A stretch of 14,876 nt of DNA, from contig JACRPD010000014.1 of NCBI GenBank assembly GCA_016214105.1, positions 1 through 14,876 on the forward strand. The letters are read 5' to 3'. Source of the DNA: Candidatus Magasanikiibacteriota bacterium. Lineage in GTDB: Bacteria; Patescibacteriota; Patescibacteriia; Magasanikbacterales; UBA922. Below the pieces are notes generated by a model that was not told the origin of the DNA, searched no databases, and saw only the letters and a list, made by a program, of their open reading frames with translations. The translations under genes were made by a program, and so were the position numbers. Numbering within the stretch: the first letter of the stretch is position 1; every line of letters starts with the position of its first letter. Below are positions 5,397-12,153 of the stretch, one piece after another.

Positions 5397-6602
5397 ATGA
5401 AAGAGACAAAAACCAACGCATTAGTCATTCAGGCCGGGGGGCCGACAGCGGTGATAAACCAAACACTGGCCGGAGTTGTGCTTGAAATCCGAAAATACCC
5501 ACAGGTTTCTAAAATTTATGGCGCCAGGCATGGGATTGCCGGCGTTGTAAAACATGACTTCATGGATTTAACCGATTATCCGGCAGACAAACTGGAACTC
5601 ATCGCCAAAACGCCCGGTTCGGCGCTTGGTTCCACGCGCGATAAAGCGGACGATGAGTATTGTAAAAAAATATTCGCGGTTTTAAAAACGCATAACATCA
5701 AGTATTTGTTTTTTATTGGCGGCAATGACAGCGCGTCAAATTGCGGAATTATCAACGCGGCCGCGGAGGCGGAAGATTACGAATTGCGTGTTATTCACGC
5801 GCCAAAAACAATTGACAATGATTTATTGGAAACCGACCATTGCCCGGGCTTTGGTTCAGCCGCGAAATTCGTCGCCAGCGCGTTCGCGGGCGTGAATTTG
5901 GATAACGCTTCATTGCCCGGCGTGTATATTGGCGTGGTAATGGGCAGGCATGCCGGATTTTTAACCGCTTCTTCAATTTTGGCAAAAAAATATCCGGATG
6001 ACGGTCCGCATTTGATTTATTTGCCGGAGAAGCCGTTTAATATTATTCGTTTTGTTGAAGATGTAAAAAATGTTTTTGAAAAACACGGACGGTGTATAGC
6101 CGCTGTTTCCGAAGGCGTGGCTGATGAAGATGGCGTGCCGATTGCCATCAAACTTTCAAAACAAATTGAACGCGACGCGCACGGCAATGTGCAATTGTCA
6201 GGCAGCGGAATGTTGGGAGATTTGTTGGCGGACGAAATAAAAGCTAAAGCAGGAATTAAACGAGTAAGAGCGGATACGCTTGGATATTTGCAACGTTCAT
6301 TTTTAGGCTGTGTCAGCGAGACCGATGCCAAAGAAGCGCGCGAGGTTGGCGTTCAAGCCGTTCGCTTTGCCATGAGCGGCGATGTTGACGGTTCGGTTGT
6401 TATAAAGCGGGCCGGGGATTATAAAATAAGCTATGAGTTGGTTGATTTGTCGCGTGTCGCCGTAGGAACAAAAGCGATGCCGGATGAGTTTATTAATGGG
6501 GCGAATGGGGTCACGCAGGCGTTCATAAACTATCTAAAACCATTGGTGGGGGAATTACCAAGCGTTGAAAAGTTGGAAGCTAAACAAGTCCAAAGTCTAT
6601 AA
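5397..6602 (+). CDS. 6-phosphofructokinase, probably pyrophosphate-dependent
   Basis: Phosphorylates fructose 6-phosphate to the 1,6-bisphosphate in glycolysis. The PFKA fold is clear over 401 residues: GGPTAVIN (14-21), GSALGSTR (74-81), GGND (108-111), PKTIDNDL (136-143) with the catalytic Asp, GFGSAAK (151-157), and MGRHAGFL (182-189). Two positions speak for PPi rather than ATP as donor: Asp instead of Gly at the fourth place of the GG-D-G motif, and Lys in PKTIDND where ATP enzymes have Gly. The usual first Asp of that loop is Asn here. The C-terminal residues (KQVQSL) are encoded in taaagtc-type repeat DNA that continues into the spacer before the aldolase. PPi dependence is an inference from motifs. 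Confidence 0.88.
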   Translation: MKETKTNALVIQAGGPTAVINQTLAGVVLEIRKYPQVSKIYGARHGIAGVVKHDFMDLTDYPADKLELIAKTPGSALGSTRDKADDEYCKKIFAVLKTHNIKYLFFIGGNDSASNCGIINAAAEAEDYELRVIHAPKTIDNDLLETDHCPGFGSAAKFVASAFAGVNLDNASLPGVYIGVVMGRHAGFLTASSILAKKYPDDGPHLIYLPEKPFNIIRFVEDVKNVFEKHGRCIAAVSEGVADEDGVPIAIKLSKQIERDAHGNVQLSGSGMLGDLLADEIKAKAGIKRVRADTLGYLQRSFLGCVSETDAKEAREVGVQAVRFAMSGDVDGSVVIKRAGDYKISYELVDLSRVAVGTKAMPDEFINGANGVTQAFINYLKPLVGELPSVEKLEAKQVQSL

Positions 6603-6625
6603 AGTCTTTAAAGTTCATAAAGTAA
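6588..6625 (+). repeat. taaagtc-type low-complexity repeat
   Basis: Degenerate aaagtcnnt units running from the last codons of the PFK gene into the spacer before the aldolase. The units match those flanking the four-helix-bundle fragment at 2362-2398 and 2581-2619. Confidence 0.55.
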
Positions 6626-6630
6626 ATAAT

Positions 6631-7230
6631 ATGAGTGAATTAAATCAAACAGCCCAGCAAATGGTCGAGATTAGCAAGGGTATTTTAGCGGCCGATGAGA
6701 GTACCCCCACTATTGGTAAAAGATTTGCTAAAATTAACGTGGAAAATATTGAAGAGAATCGCAGGGCTTATCGCGAATTGCTTTTTACCGCGCCAAACAT
6801 TGGCGAATATATCAGCGGAGTGATATTATATGACGAAACTATTCGCCAGCGCGCGAGCGATGGCAATACTTTTGTGACAGTTTTGGAAAAACAAGGCGTT
6901 TTGCCGGGCATTAAGGTTGACGAGGGCACCGAAGCTTTGGTTGGCTCACTTAATGAAGTTGTTACGAAGGGTTTAGATGGTTTGCCGAAAAGATTGCCAG
7001 AGTACGTGAAGATGGGAGCCAAGTTTTGCAAATGGCGCGCGGTCATAAAAATCGGCGATGGGATTCCAACCGATAAATGCGTTCAGATTAACGCCGAACG
7101 ATTGGCGAAATACGCGAAATTGTGCCAGGAAAATAATTTAGTTCCAATCGTTGAACCGGAAGTTTTGATGGACGGAGCTCACACAATAGAAAAATGTTTT
7201 GAAATTACCAGAGTGCGTGAAAAAAGCTAG
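6631..7230 (+). pseudogene. Class I fructose-bisphosphate aldolase, N-terminal piece
   Basis: Class I (Schiff-base) aldolase would cleave fructose 1,6-bisphosphate, the product of the PFK just upstream. This 199-codon piece starts at the ATG at 6631 and contains the family's ILAADESTPTIGKRF (19-33), VLPGIKVDEGT (90-100), KFCKWRAVIKI (131-141) and LVPIVEPEVLMDG (170-182), with the known active-site lysines and glutamate present in these motifs. After CFEIT (189-193) the homology stops and a TAG follows in a foreign frame. The continuing C-terminal part lies in another frame, and the intervening segment with the Schiff-base lysine (LEG.LLKPNMV in the family) is absent. The deletion is about 30 codons and not a multiple of three. 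Confidence 0.85.
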
Positions 7231-7528
7231 CGCGAAAGAAGTGGCAGAGCTGACAGTTAAGTGTTTGAAAGAAACCGTGCCAGCCGAAGTTCCGGGCATT
7301 GCATTTTTATCCGGCGGGCAGAGCGAGGAGTTTGCCCGCGAGACGCTCAATGAGATAAACAAGATTGCTGGCGATTGTCCATGGCAACTGTCGTTTTCTT
7401 ATGGCCGCGCTTTGCAGGCGTCAGCGTTGAAAGCTTGGCTTGGCAAAGAAGAAAATGTGAGAGATGAGCAGGAGGCATTTTTGAAACAAGCGAAGTTGGT
7501 GAGTTTGGCGCGGGATGGAAAATTATGA
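7199..7528 (+). pseudogene. Class I fructose-bisphosphate aldolase, C-terminal piece
   Basis: Open frame (first usable codon TTG at 7199) carrying the rest of the aldolase: CVKKASAKEVAELTVK, the phosphate-binding FLSGGQSEEFA, FSYGRALQASALKAWLGKEENV, and the tail LVSLARDGKL. The true homology begins near LPECVKKAS, which matches the family's LPG.DC..KAS just after the missing lysine segment. Conservation on both sides of the gap is excellent, so the deletion must be recent or an assembly artefact. The last codons overlap the ATG of the phosphoribosyltransferase by four bases (ATGA), so the pieces were part of one coupled operon. Confidence 0.85.
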
Positions 7529-8094
7529 ATCCAATCGCGCAAAAGTATTACGACAAAAGCGAGGGGACGGTGAATTTATCCTGGCAAGATGTTGAGCAGG
7601 ATGTTTTGCATGTTATTGACCGGATGAGAGAAGATAATTTTGAGCCGGATGTGATTATTTCCATCGCTCGCTCCGGTTTGATTCCTGCGTCTATGATCGC
7701 CTATGTTTTAGGCAATAAACAGCTTTATGTGATTAAAGTTGATTTTTCCAAAACGCAAAAAAACAGCAAAGATCAGGATCTGCGCGACCGGCCGGCGATT
7801 ACACAGGAATTAACCAAAGATATTCAAGGATTAAAAGTTTTAGTGGTTGATGAGATGGTGGTGTCCGGCTCAACATTGAAATTAGTTGACGCCTATGTGG
7901 GAATAAAAAATCCGGCTGAAGTAAAATACGCGGTGTTGTATAAACAGCCGTGGGCGGAATTTACGCCGGATTATTTTGGCAGGGAAATTAAAGAGTGGCC
8001 GTTGTATCCGTGGAAAGAGTTAAAAAATAATGTGTTGGATCCGAGAGCGGTTCGTAGTCATGTAGGGATGTCCGATAGTAGCCAGGGGCTTTAG
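7525..8094 (+). CDS. Purine-type phosphoribosyltransferase
   Basis: Type I phosphoribosyltransferase, 189 residues. VLVVDEMVVSGSTL (105-118) is the PRPP-binding motif, IISIARSGLIPASMIAY (44-60) is the preceding P-loop-like segment, and KEWPLYPWKE (156-165) matches the WxxYPWE ending of archaeal-type xanthine/guanine or hypoxanthine transferases. A role in purine base salvage is likely; the exact base cannot be told. The start overlaps the aldolase stop (ATGA), implying translational coupling. The last twelve residues (about 178-189, SHVGMSDSSQGL) and the TAG are encoded by the left inverted repeat of the adjoining RAYT element, so the original C-terminus has been replaced, beyond the conserved fold. 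Confidence 0.85.
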   Translation: MNPIAQKYYDKSEGTVNLSWQDVEQDVLHVIDRMREDNFEPDVIISIARSGLIPASMIAYVLGNKQLYVIKVDFSKTQKNSKDQDLRDRPAITQELTKDIQGLKVLVVDEMVVSGSTLKLVDAYVGIKNPAEVKYAVLYKQPWAEFTPDYFGREIKEWPLYPWKELKNNVLDPRAVRSHVGMSDSSQGL

Positions 8095-8137
8095 CCCCTG
8101 GAAAAGATTAGCAATTAAATCGTAGTCCCGTAGGGAC
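8057..8137 (+). repeat. Left inverted repeat (REP pair) of the RAYT element
   Basis: Contains the palindromes ccaggggctttagcccctgg (8082-8101) and gtcccgtagggac (8125-8137) and a degenerate outer copy (8057-8069). It encodes the last residues and the stop of the phosphoribosyltransferase. Confidence 0.75.
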
Positions 8138-8146
8138 GGCACAAGT

Positions 8147-8596
8147 ATGCCAAACACTTTTTCCAATTTATTATTTCATATTGTTTTTAGCACCAAAGAA
8201 AGGAGAAAATTGTTGTCAAAAGATTTGAGAAGCCACTTATTCAGATACATATCCGGAATAGCCGACAAAAATAATTTCAAAACAATGAAATCAGGCGGGA
8301 CTGATGACCATATTCATATGTTGCTTTCGTTGAACCCCGATATATCTGTGTCAAAAGCCGTCCAACTAATAAAAGGCAATTCATCAAAGTGGATACACGA
8401 TAATTTCCAAGCATTAAATATATTTTCTTGGCAAGAGGGTTATGGCGCGTTCACAGTCAGCAAATCGCAAGCCGGTATTATTCGAAAATATATTGATAAC
8501 CAAGAAGAACACCATAAAAAAATTAGTTTCGAAGAAGAATATCTGGAGTTATTAAAAAGAAACAATATTGATTTTGATTTGAAATGTTTGTTTTGA
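8147..8596 (+). CDS. REP-associated / IS200-like tyrosine transposase
   Basis: Single-strand DNA transposase of the HUH Y1 superfamily, 149 residues. It starts with the family's FHIVFSTKERRKLL (10-23). The HUH metal-binding pair is in DDHIHMLL (H55, H57), and the catalytic tyrosine is probably Y115 in RKYIDNQEEHHKK (113-125), followed by SFEEEYLELLKRNNIDFD. All motifs are present, so the protein may be active. The start ATG lies ten bases after the inner left palindrome without a ribosome binding site. The enzyme presumably recognises the palindromes at the element's ends. The gene is short and complete, with no accessory TnpB. Confidence 0.9.
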   Translation: MPNTFSNLLFHIVFSTKERRKLLSKDLRSHLFRYISGIADKNNFKTMKSGGTDDHIHMLLSLNPDISVSKAVQLIKGNSSKWIHDNFQALNIFSWQEGYGAFTVSKSQAGIIRKYIDNQEEHHKKISFEEEYLELLKRNNIDFDLKCLF

Positions 8597-8606
8597 GCGA
8601 TGTGTC

Positions 8607-8692
8607 GTCCCTACGGGACTTCGGATATTTGTGGGTTATTGTTCCAGGGGCCAAAGCCCCCGGCTACTATCTATCGGACGTCCCTATGGGAC
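8607..8692 (-). repeat. Right inverted repeat (REP pair) of the RAYT element
   Basis: Inverted copy of the left end: gtccctacgggac (8607-8619), ccaggggccaaagcccccgg (8644-8663), the reverse of gtccgatag, and gtccctatgggac (8680-8692). The two ends differ at scattered positions, but most changes keep the stems paired. Confidence 0.75.
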
Positions 8693-8699
8693 TTTTTTT
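8680..8699 (+). terminator. Hairpin plus T-tract at the RAYT element edge
   Basis: gtccc-tat-gggac followed by seven T residues (8693-8699). The outer REP palindrome thus doubles as a rho-independent-type terminator and isolates the operon before it from the TrmB-like gene. Confidence 0.5.
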
Positions 8700-8749
8700 A
8701 TTTAGCAAGCTTAACACCATTTTTGTTTACAGCCATTGTCGGTGGAAAT

Positions 8750-8778
8750 TTGACAGATTGTTATACTTATATTATACT
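8750..8778 (+). promoter_or_regulatory. Consensus promoter of the TrmB-like gene
   Basis: A perfect TTGACA (8750-8755) and TATACT (8773-8778) with 17 bases between. Fifteen bases separate the -10 box from the ATG at 8794, predicting a leader of about nine bases with no Shine-Dalgarno site. This is the best promoter of the window and probably drives the operon running through glmS. Confidence 0.8.
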
Positions 8779-8793
8779 TAAATTAGCCAAAAT

Positions 8794-9567
8794 ATGTATA
8801 ATGAACTATTAAACAAACTGGGCTTTTCTGACAAGTCAGTTAAAATTTATTTGGCTTTGCTTCAACTTGGTCCAAGTTCGGTGCGGAAATTGGCAGAATT
8901 TTGCGAGTTGAATCGAGGGACAACTTATGATACTCTTAAATGGTTGCAAGAAAAGGGTGTTGTTACTTTTTATCAAAAGCAAACCAAACAGTATTTTGTC
9001 GCTGAAAATCCGGAAAAATTGCTTTATTTAGCTAAAAATCAAGAAACAGAACTAAAAGAAGCACAAGAACGGATTAGCAGGGCGATTCCAGAGCTTCAAG
9101 CTTTGTATAACAAGGGTGGTGAGCGGCCGGTGGCGCGGTATTATGAAAAGGATGAGTTAAATTTGATTTTGGAAGATATACTGGCCAGCTGTGAAGAGGA
9201 TGAAGAAAAAACTTATCGCATTTATTCTGCCGAGGGAGTGAAAGAGTATCTTTACGGGAATTTTCCGACTTTTTCTGATGTTAGAATAACAAAAGGGATA
9301 AGAGTTAGAGTGATTTCTTTGGGTGGAGAGGGCGAACTGCGCGGGCTGGATGAAAGAAAATGTTTAAAGGCGATTGGAGACCCCCTCCTGACCTCCCCCT
9401 ACAAGTGGGAGGGAAATCTAAATAATACTTACATTATAATTTATCCTGGCAAGACGGCATACATCTCGTTGAATGCCAAAAAAGAACCGATTGGCGTGGT
9501 GGTAGAAAATGACGGCGTGTTTGAAACGCAGAAAATAATTTTTGATAATCTTTGGAACAGGTTATAA
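8794..9567 (+). CDS. TrmB-family transcriptional regulator
   Basis: A 257-residue protein with an N-terminal winged helix-turn-helix: LNKLGFSDKSVKIYLALLQL (6-25), GPSSVRKLAEFCELNRGTTYDTLKWLQEKGVV (26-57, recognition helix near 40-51), then the wing and a linker coiled coil (82-103). Residues 113-257 form a sensor-like domain (RPVARYYEKDELNLILEDIL, VRVISLGGE, YIIIYPGKTAYISLN) typical of TrmB-like proteins common in Archaea and Patescibacteria. Residues about 196-208 (DPLLTSPYKWEGN) derive from an inserted dispersed repeat and probably form a surface loop. The effector is unknown. As first gene behind a strong promoter it may control itself and the downstream metabolic genes; that is inference from position. 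Confidence 0.85.
   Translation: MYNELLNKLGFSDKSVKIYLALLQLGPSSVRKLAEFCELNRGTTYDTLKWLQEKGVVTFYQKQTKQYFVAENPEKLLYLAKNQETELKEAQERISRAIPELQALYNKGGERPVARYYEKDELNLILEDILASCEEDEEKTYRIYSAEGVKEYLYGNFPTFSDVRITKGIRVRVISLGGEGELRGLDERKCLKAIGDPLLTSPYKWEGNLNNTYIIIYPGKTAYISLNAKKEPIGVVVENDGVFETQKIIFDNLWNRL
9377..9413 (+). repeat. Dispersed repeat inserted in frame in the TrmB-like gene
   Basis: It begins gagaccccctcctgacctcc and ends tgggaggga. The same 22-base opening is found inverted at 12875-12896, and the closing gggaggga inverted at 12832-12839, so both are copies of one element with different centres. The copy here is 37 bases long and in frame, giving residues about 196-208. Confidence 0.75.
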
Positions 9568-9575
9568 TGATCCAG

Positions 9576-9623
9576 ATAATCCAGATTTACAGATGCGATT
9601 CGTTATCCGTAAATCTGGATTAT
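9576..9623. repeat. Hairpin repeat, copy 1
   Basis: Arms 9576-9594 (ataatccagatttacagat) and 9605-9623 pair with one mismatch around a 10-base loop. It begins nine bases after the TrmB-like stop codon. A second copy of the same hairpin lies at 12071-12124, in both cases directly behind a gene. Confidence 0.75.
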
Positions 9624-9649
9624 CCTATATCCGTATTATTAAAAGCTGT

Positions 9650-10294
9650 ATGAAGTTTGATTATTCTTTCGTGGACTTTGACAAGACGATTTTTGATTGT
9701 TATAAATTTGAAAAAGATATTTGGGCGGTTTTTGAGCGCCAGGGCGTGAAATATGAAGATTATTCCGCCACCTACAAAAAATCTTTGTGCACTATCAGCT
9801 CGGATTTGTTTGATTATAATTTTCAAGAGCATATAAAGTTTTTGCAAGAGCTGGGATATAAGTTTGGTAAGGAAGTGGAGACGGAATTAGGGGAATTGCT
9901 TGATAAGAATAATTATTTATTTCCGGATACCGAAGAATTTTTGCGGTTTCTCCGTGAAAATACCCAAAAAATGGTTTTGCTCACGGCCGGCGACGATGAA
10001 TTTCAGAAAATTAAAATTGAAAAGACAAAACTCGGCTGTTGGTTTGACGATGTGCGGGTCGTGCTTGGCCATAAAGAAGATTTTTTGGCGGATAAAATTA
10101 AACCCGGCGATAGTGTGTTTTTTGTCAACGACAGTTTAAGAGAAAATTTGATTATCAGAGATAATTTTCCGGAGATTTTGATTGTTACCAAATTTAATTC
10201 CGTTCGCTACACGATCGCGGAAGCGGAAAAAAGCGGAATACCGTTTTTTAACACATTAAAAGAGATAAAAAATTATGTCGCTGGATTTAAGTAG
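9650..10294 (+). CDS. HAD-superfamily hydrolase
   Basis: A 214-residue phosphatase-like protein of the haloacid dehalogenase superfamily. Motif I is VDFDKTIF (8-15) with nucleophile D9 and general acid D11; motif II is VLLTAGD (109-115) with T112; a lysine in the KIKIEKTK stretch (120-127) can be motif III; and FFVNDS (157-162) supplies the acidic motif IV, with D161. Residues 17-90 form a helical cap. The substrate is unknown. I place the start at ATG 9650 because an upstream in-frame ATG at 9542 would read through the hairpin repeat and the preceding gene. It overlaps the next gene by 20 bases, so the two are probably co-translated. Confidence 0.8.
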   Translation: MKFDYSFVDFDKTIFDCYKFEKDIWAVFERQGVKYEDYSATYKKSLCTISSDLFDYNFQEHIKFLQELGYKFGKEVETELGELLDKNNYLFPDTEEFLRFLRENTQKMVLLTAGDDEFQKIKIEKTKLGCWFDDVRVVLGHKEDFLADKIKPGDSVFFVNDSLRENLIIRDNFPEILIVTKFNSVRYTIAEAEKSGIPFFNTLKEIKNYVAGFK

Positions 10295-11030
10295 CATTGG
10301 TATAGTAGTTTTGGCCGCGGGCAAAGGTAGCCGGTTGAATTGCGCGGACGCGCCAAAAGTAATGTTGAAAATCGGCGGTAAGCCGATAGTGAGTTATATT
10401 ATTGACACGTTAAAACAGGCGGGATTCAGCCGCGAGCGAATTTGTTCAGTGGTCGGATTTCAAAAAGAGCAGGTGATGGAACATTTTGGCGATGATATTA
10501 TTTACGCGGCGCAAGAAGAACAAAAAGGCACAGCGCACGCAGCTTATGTTGGAATGAAGTCATTGCCGCCGGAGATAAAACAGGTGCTGGTGATTGGCGG
10601 CGATGACAGCGCGTTCTATACCGGGGAAACGATTTTGGGTTTTATCAATACCCACCATGAAGCAGAGGCGAAATTATCTCTTTTGTCAGCTGAATTGGAA
10701 GAACCGGGCTTGGTAGGCAAAATTATGCGCTATCCGGACAAATCTATCGCGATTATTGAAAAAGAATATTGGACAGATTTGGAAAAAAATACCAAAGAGG
10801 TCAGCACCGGAACATTTTGTTTTGACCGCAAATGGTTTGAGGAATTATTTCCAACCATGCCGCCTTTGCGCAAGCTTGGTGAATATGGTTTGCCGACCGC
10901 GCTGGCCATCGCCCGCGGGCAGGGTGTAAAATACCAGGTGATTAAATTAAAAAATCCAAATGAGTGGTTTGGGATAAATACAAAGGAAGAGTTGATGGTT
11001 GCCGATAAGCGAAAATTGTTTAATTGTTAA
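10275..11030 (+). CDS. Sugar-phosphate nucleotidyltransferase, GlmU N-terminal-like
   Basis: Transfers a nucleotide to a sugar 1-phosphate. The 251 residues match the uridyltransferase half of GlmU: VVLAAGKGSRL (11-21), PKVM with the substrate-binding lysine (K28), QEEQKGTAHA (80-89, family QxEQ.GTAHA), GGDDSAF (108-114) with the Mg-binding aspartate, STGTFCFD (177-184), and the closing GINTKEEL (233-240) with the metal-binding asparagine. The C-terminal left-handed beta-helix acetyltransferase of full GlmU is absent. The nearby glmS suggests it makes UDP-GlcNAc, but other NDP-sugars are possible. The last codons and the spacer consist of attgtta-type tandem repeats (11014-11036). Confidence 0.82.
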   Translation: MSLDLSSIGIVVLAAGKGSRLNCADAPKVMLKIGGKPIVSYIIDTLKQAGFSRERICSVVGFQKEQVMEHFGDDIIYAAQEEQKGTAHAAYVGMKSLPPEIKQVLVIGGDDSAFYTGETILGFINTHHEAEAKLSLLSAELEEPGLVGKIMRYPDKSIAIIEKEYWTDLEKNTKEVSTGTFCFDRKWFEELFPTMPPLRKLGEYGLPTALAIARGQGVKYQVIKLKNPNEWFGINTKEELMVADKRKLFNC

Positions 11031-11036
11031 ATTGTT
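11014..11036 (+). repeat. Short tandem repeat at the nucleotidyltransferase end
   Basis: Three degenerate (a)aattgtt units cover the last codons (LFNC), the stop and the six-base spacer before the next gene. Confidence 0.4.
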
Positions 11037-12071
11037 ATGAAGACAGACAAGAAACAATTTATGACGGGGGCGGAGGTGGTGGTGAGGGCTTGCGTGGATG
11101 CTGGCGCGAAGATGATGTTTGGTTATCCGATAACACCGGGGACAGAGATTTTGTCGCACTGGATTAGAGAGGCGCAAGTAAACAAAGATTTAAAATATTT
11201 GCAAACCGAGGATGAGATTGCCGCCGGTTTTTGCGTTTGCGGGGCGGTGTTGGCCGGAGAAAAAACTTTCACGGCCACAGCCGGGCCCGGCACGGTTTTA
11301 ATGCAGGACGCGTTAAGTATGGCTGATGGCATGCGTTTGCCAGTAGTGGTGATTATTGTCCAGCGCGGCGGTCCGTCATCCGGCACCGTGATTTATTCCC
11401 AGCAGGAAGTTAATCTGGCAATTCACGGCGGTAATGGCGAAGGTTTGCGTTTGGTGTATTCGCCGAGCAATTTGACCGAGCTGTATGAATACACGCGTCT
11501 GGCGTTTAATAACGCGTGGAAATACAATTTTCCCGCAGTAGTTTTGTCAGACGGATTTTTAATGAAGACCAGACAGTTGGTGGATTTGGGATTTAAAATT
11601 AAGAATTTTTCCGCAGAGCCGATTATTTCTGAAAACACGCAAAAAAATATTAGAAATATATATACTTTTGAAGAAGAATTGGGAGAGAAGCTGGCGCGAG
11701 ATAAAAAAGATTTTGAAAAAATGGCGGACGAGGTTGTAAAAGTTGTAAGTTATAAAGTTGTAGGTTGTGAGATATTGATTGTGGCGCATGGAATTGTGGC
11801 CGGGGCGGCGAAAGAGGCAGTGGATATTTTGCAGAGCCAGGGTAAAAAAGTTGGATTATTTCGGCCGATTACTTTGAGTCCGTTTTCGGCGAAAGAGTTG
11901 AACGATTTGGCGAGACAAGTAAAAAAGATTTGGGTGGTTGAGTCCAGTATGGGGCAGTTGAGAGATTTGGTGAAACAAAATTTGGATGTATCTGTTGAAA
12001 TTGACGGATTGTATAAGCCGGCGGAGGGGATTGGGAGTGATGAAATTGTTAAATTGTTTGAATCATTTTAA
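11037..12071 (+). CDS. 2-oxoacid:ferredoxin oxidoreductase, alpha subunit (KorA/VorB type)
   Basis: Pyrimidine-domain subunit of a thiamine-pyrophosphate enzyme that oxidises a 2-oxoacid with CoA to an acyl-CoA, reducing ferredoxin. In 344 residues: FGYPITPGTEILSHW (28-42), ETE-like TEDEIAAGF (57-65) with the thiamine-contacting glutamate, FTATAGPGTVLMQD (78-91), QRGGPSSGT (109-117), and in the second domain LIVAHGIVAGAAKEA (247-261) and GLFRPITLSPF (273-283). Residues about 232-245 (EVVKVVSYKVVGCE) are encoded by a gttgtaa-type tandem repeat and sit in the linker between domains. It is followed by beta and gamma subunits. Substrate choice (2-oxoglutarate, branched-chain or pyruvate) cannot be decided. 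Confidence 0.9.
   Translation: MKTDKKQFMTGAEVVVRACVDAGAKMMFGYPITPGTEILSHWIREAQVNKDLKYLQTEDEIAAGFCVCGAVLAGEKTFTATAGPGTVLMQDALSMADGMRLPVVVIIVQRGGPSSGTVIYSQQEVNLAIHGGNGEGLRLVYSPSNLTELYEYTRLAFNNAWKYNFPAVVLSDGFLMKTRQLVDLGFKIKNFSAEPIISENTQKNIRNIYTFEEELGEKLARDKKDFEKMADEVVKVVSYKVVGCEILIVAHGIVAGAAKEAVDILQSQGKKVGLFRPITLSPFSAKELNDLARQVKKIWVVESSMGQLRDLVKQNLDVSVEIDGLYKPAEGIGSDEIVKLFESF
11732..11771 (+). repeat. gttgtaa-type tandem repeat inside the alpha subunit gene
   Basis: Four degenerate aagttgtaagt/ataaagttgt units in succession, in frame. They encode the Val/Lys/Tyr-rich residues 232-245 between the two domains. Confidence 0.55.
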
Positions 12072-12124
12072 TAATCCAGATATACAGATGAGAGTGTTGC
12101 TGTTTATCCGTAAATCTGGATTAT
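12071..12124. repeat. Hairpin repeat, copy 2
   Basis: Arms 12071-12089 (ataatccagatatacagat) and 12106-12124 pair with two mismatches. It has the same arms as the hairpin at 9576-9623, with a longer loop and further ttatccg units to about 12140. It starts on the last base of the alpha subunit's stop codon. Confidence 0.75.
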
Positions 12125-12153
12125 CCGTATTATCCGAATTATTATAAATTTAT

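Larger units (their letters stand above)
8057..8692 (+). mobile_element. RAYT/IS200-like element with double-palindrome inverted repeats
   Basis: A 636-bp unit. The left end 8057-8137 and right end 8607-8692 are imperfect inverted repeats with the same order of parts: a gtccc/gggac-type outer palindrome, the shared motif gtccgatag, the palindrome ccaggggctttagcccctgg, an AT-rich spacer, and gtcccgtagggac. The transposase gene fills the middle. This is the arrangement of a REP-associated tyrosine transposase between its REP pairs. The insertion overlaps the end of the phosphoribosyltransferase gene. Confidence 0.75.

Noticed and set aside
6565..6630. Longer start for the aldolase
   Set aside because: It would begin inside the PFK gene and run through taaagtc-type repeats; homology starts at the ATG at 6631.
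8584..8812. Two small plus-strand frames after the transposase
   Set aside because: They are read through the right inverted repeat and the promoter of the TrmB-like gene and have no protein-like composition.
9542..9649. Longer start for the HAD-like protein
   Set aside because: The additional 36 residues would be encoded by the end of the TrmB-like gene and the hairpin repeat; HAD motif I starts right after the ATG at 9650.
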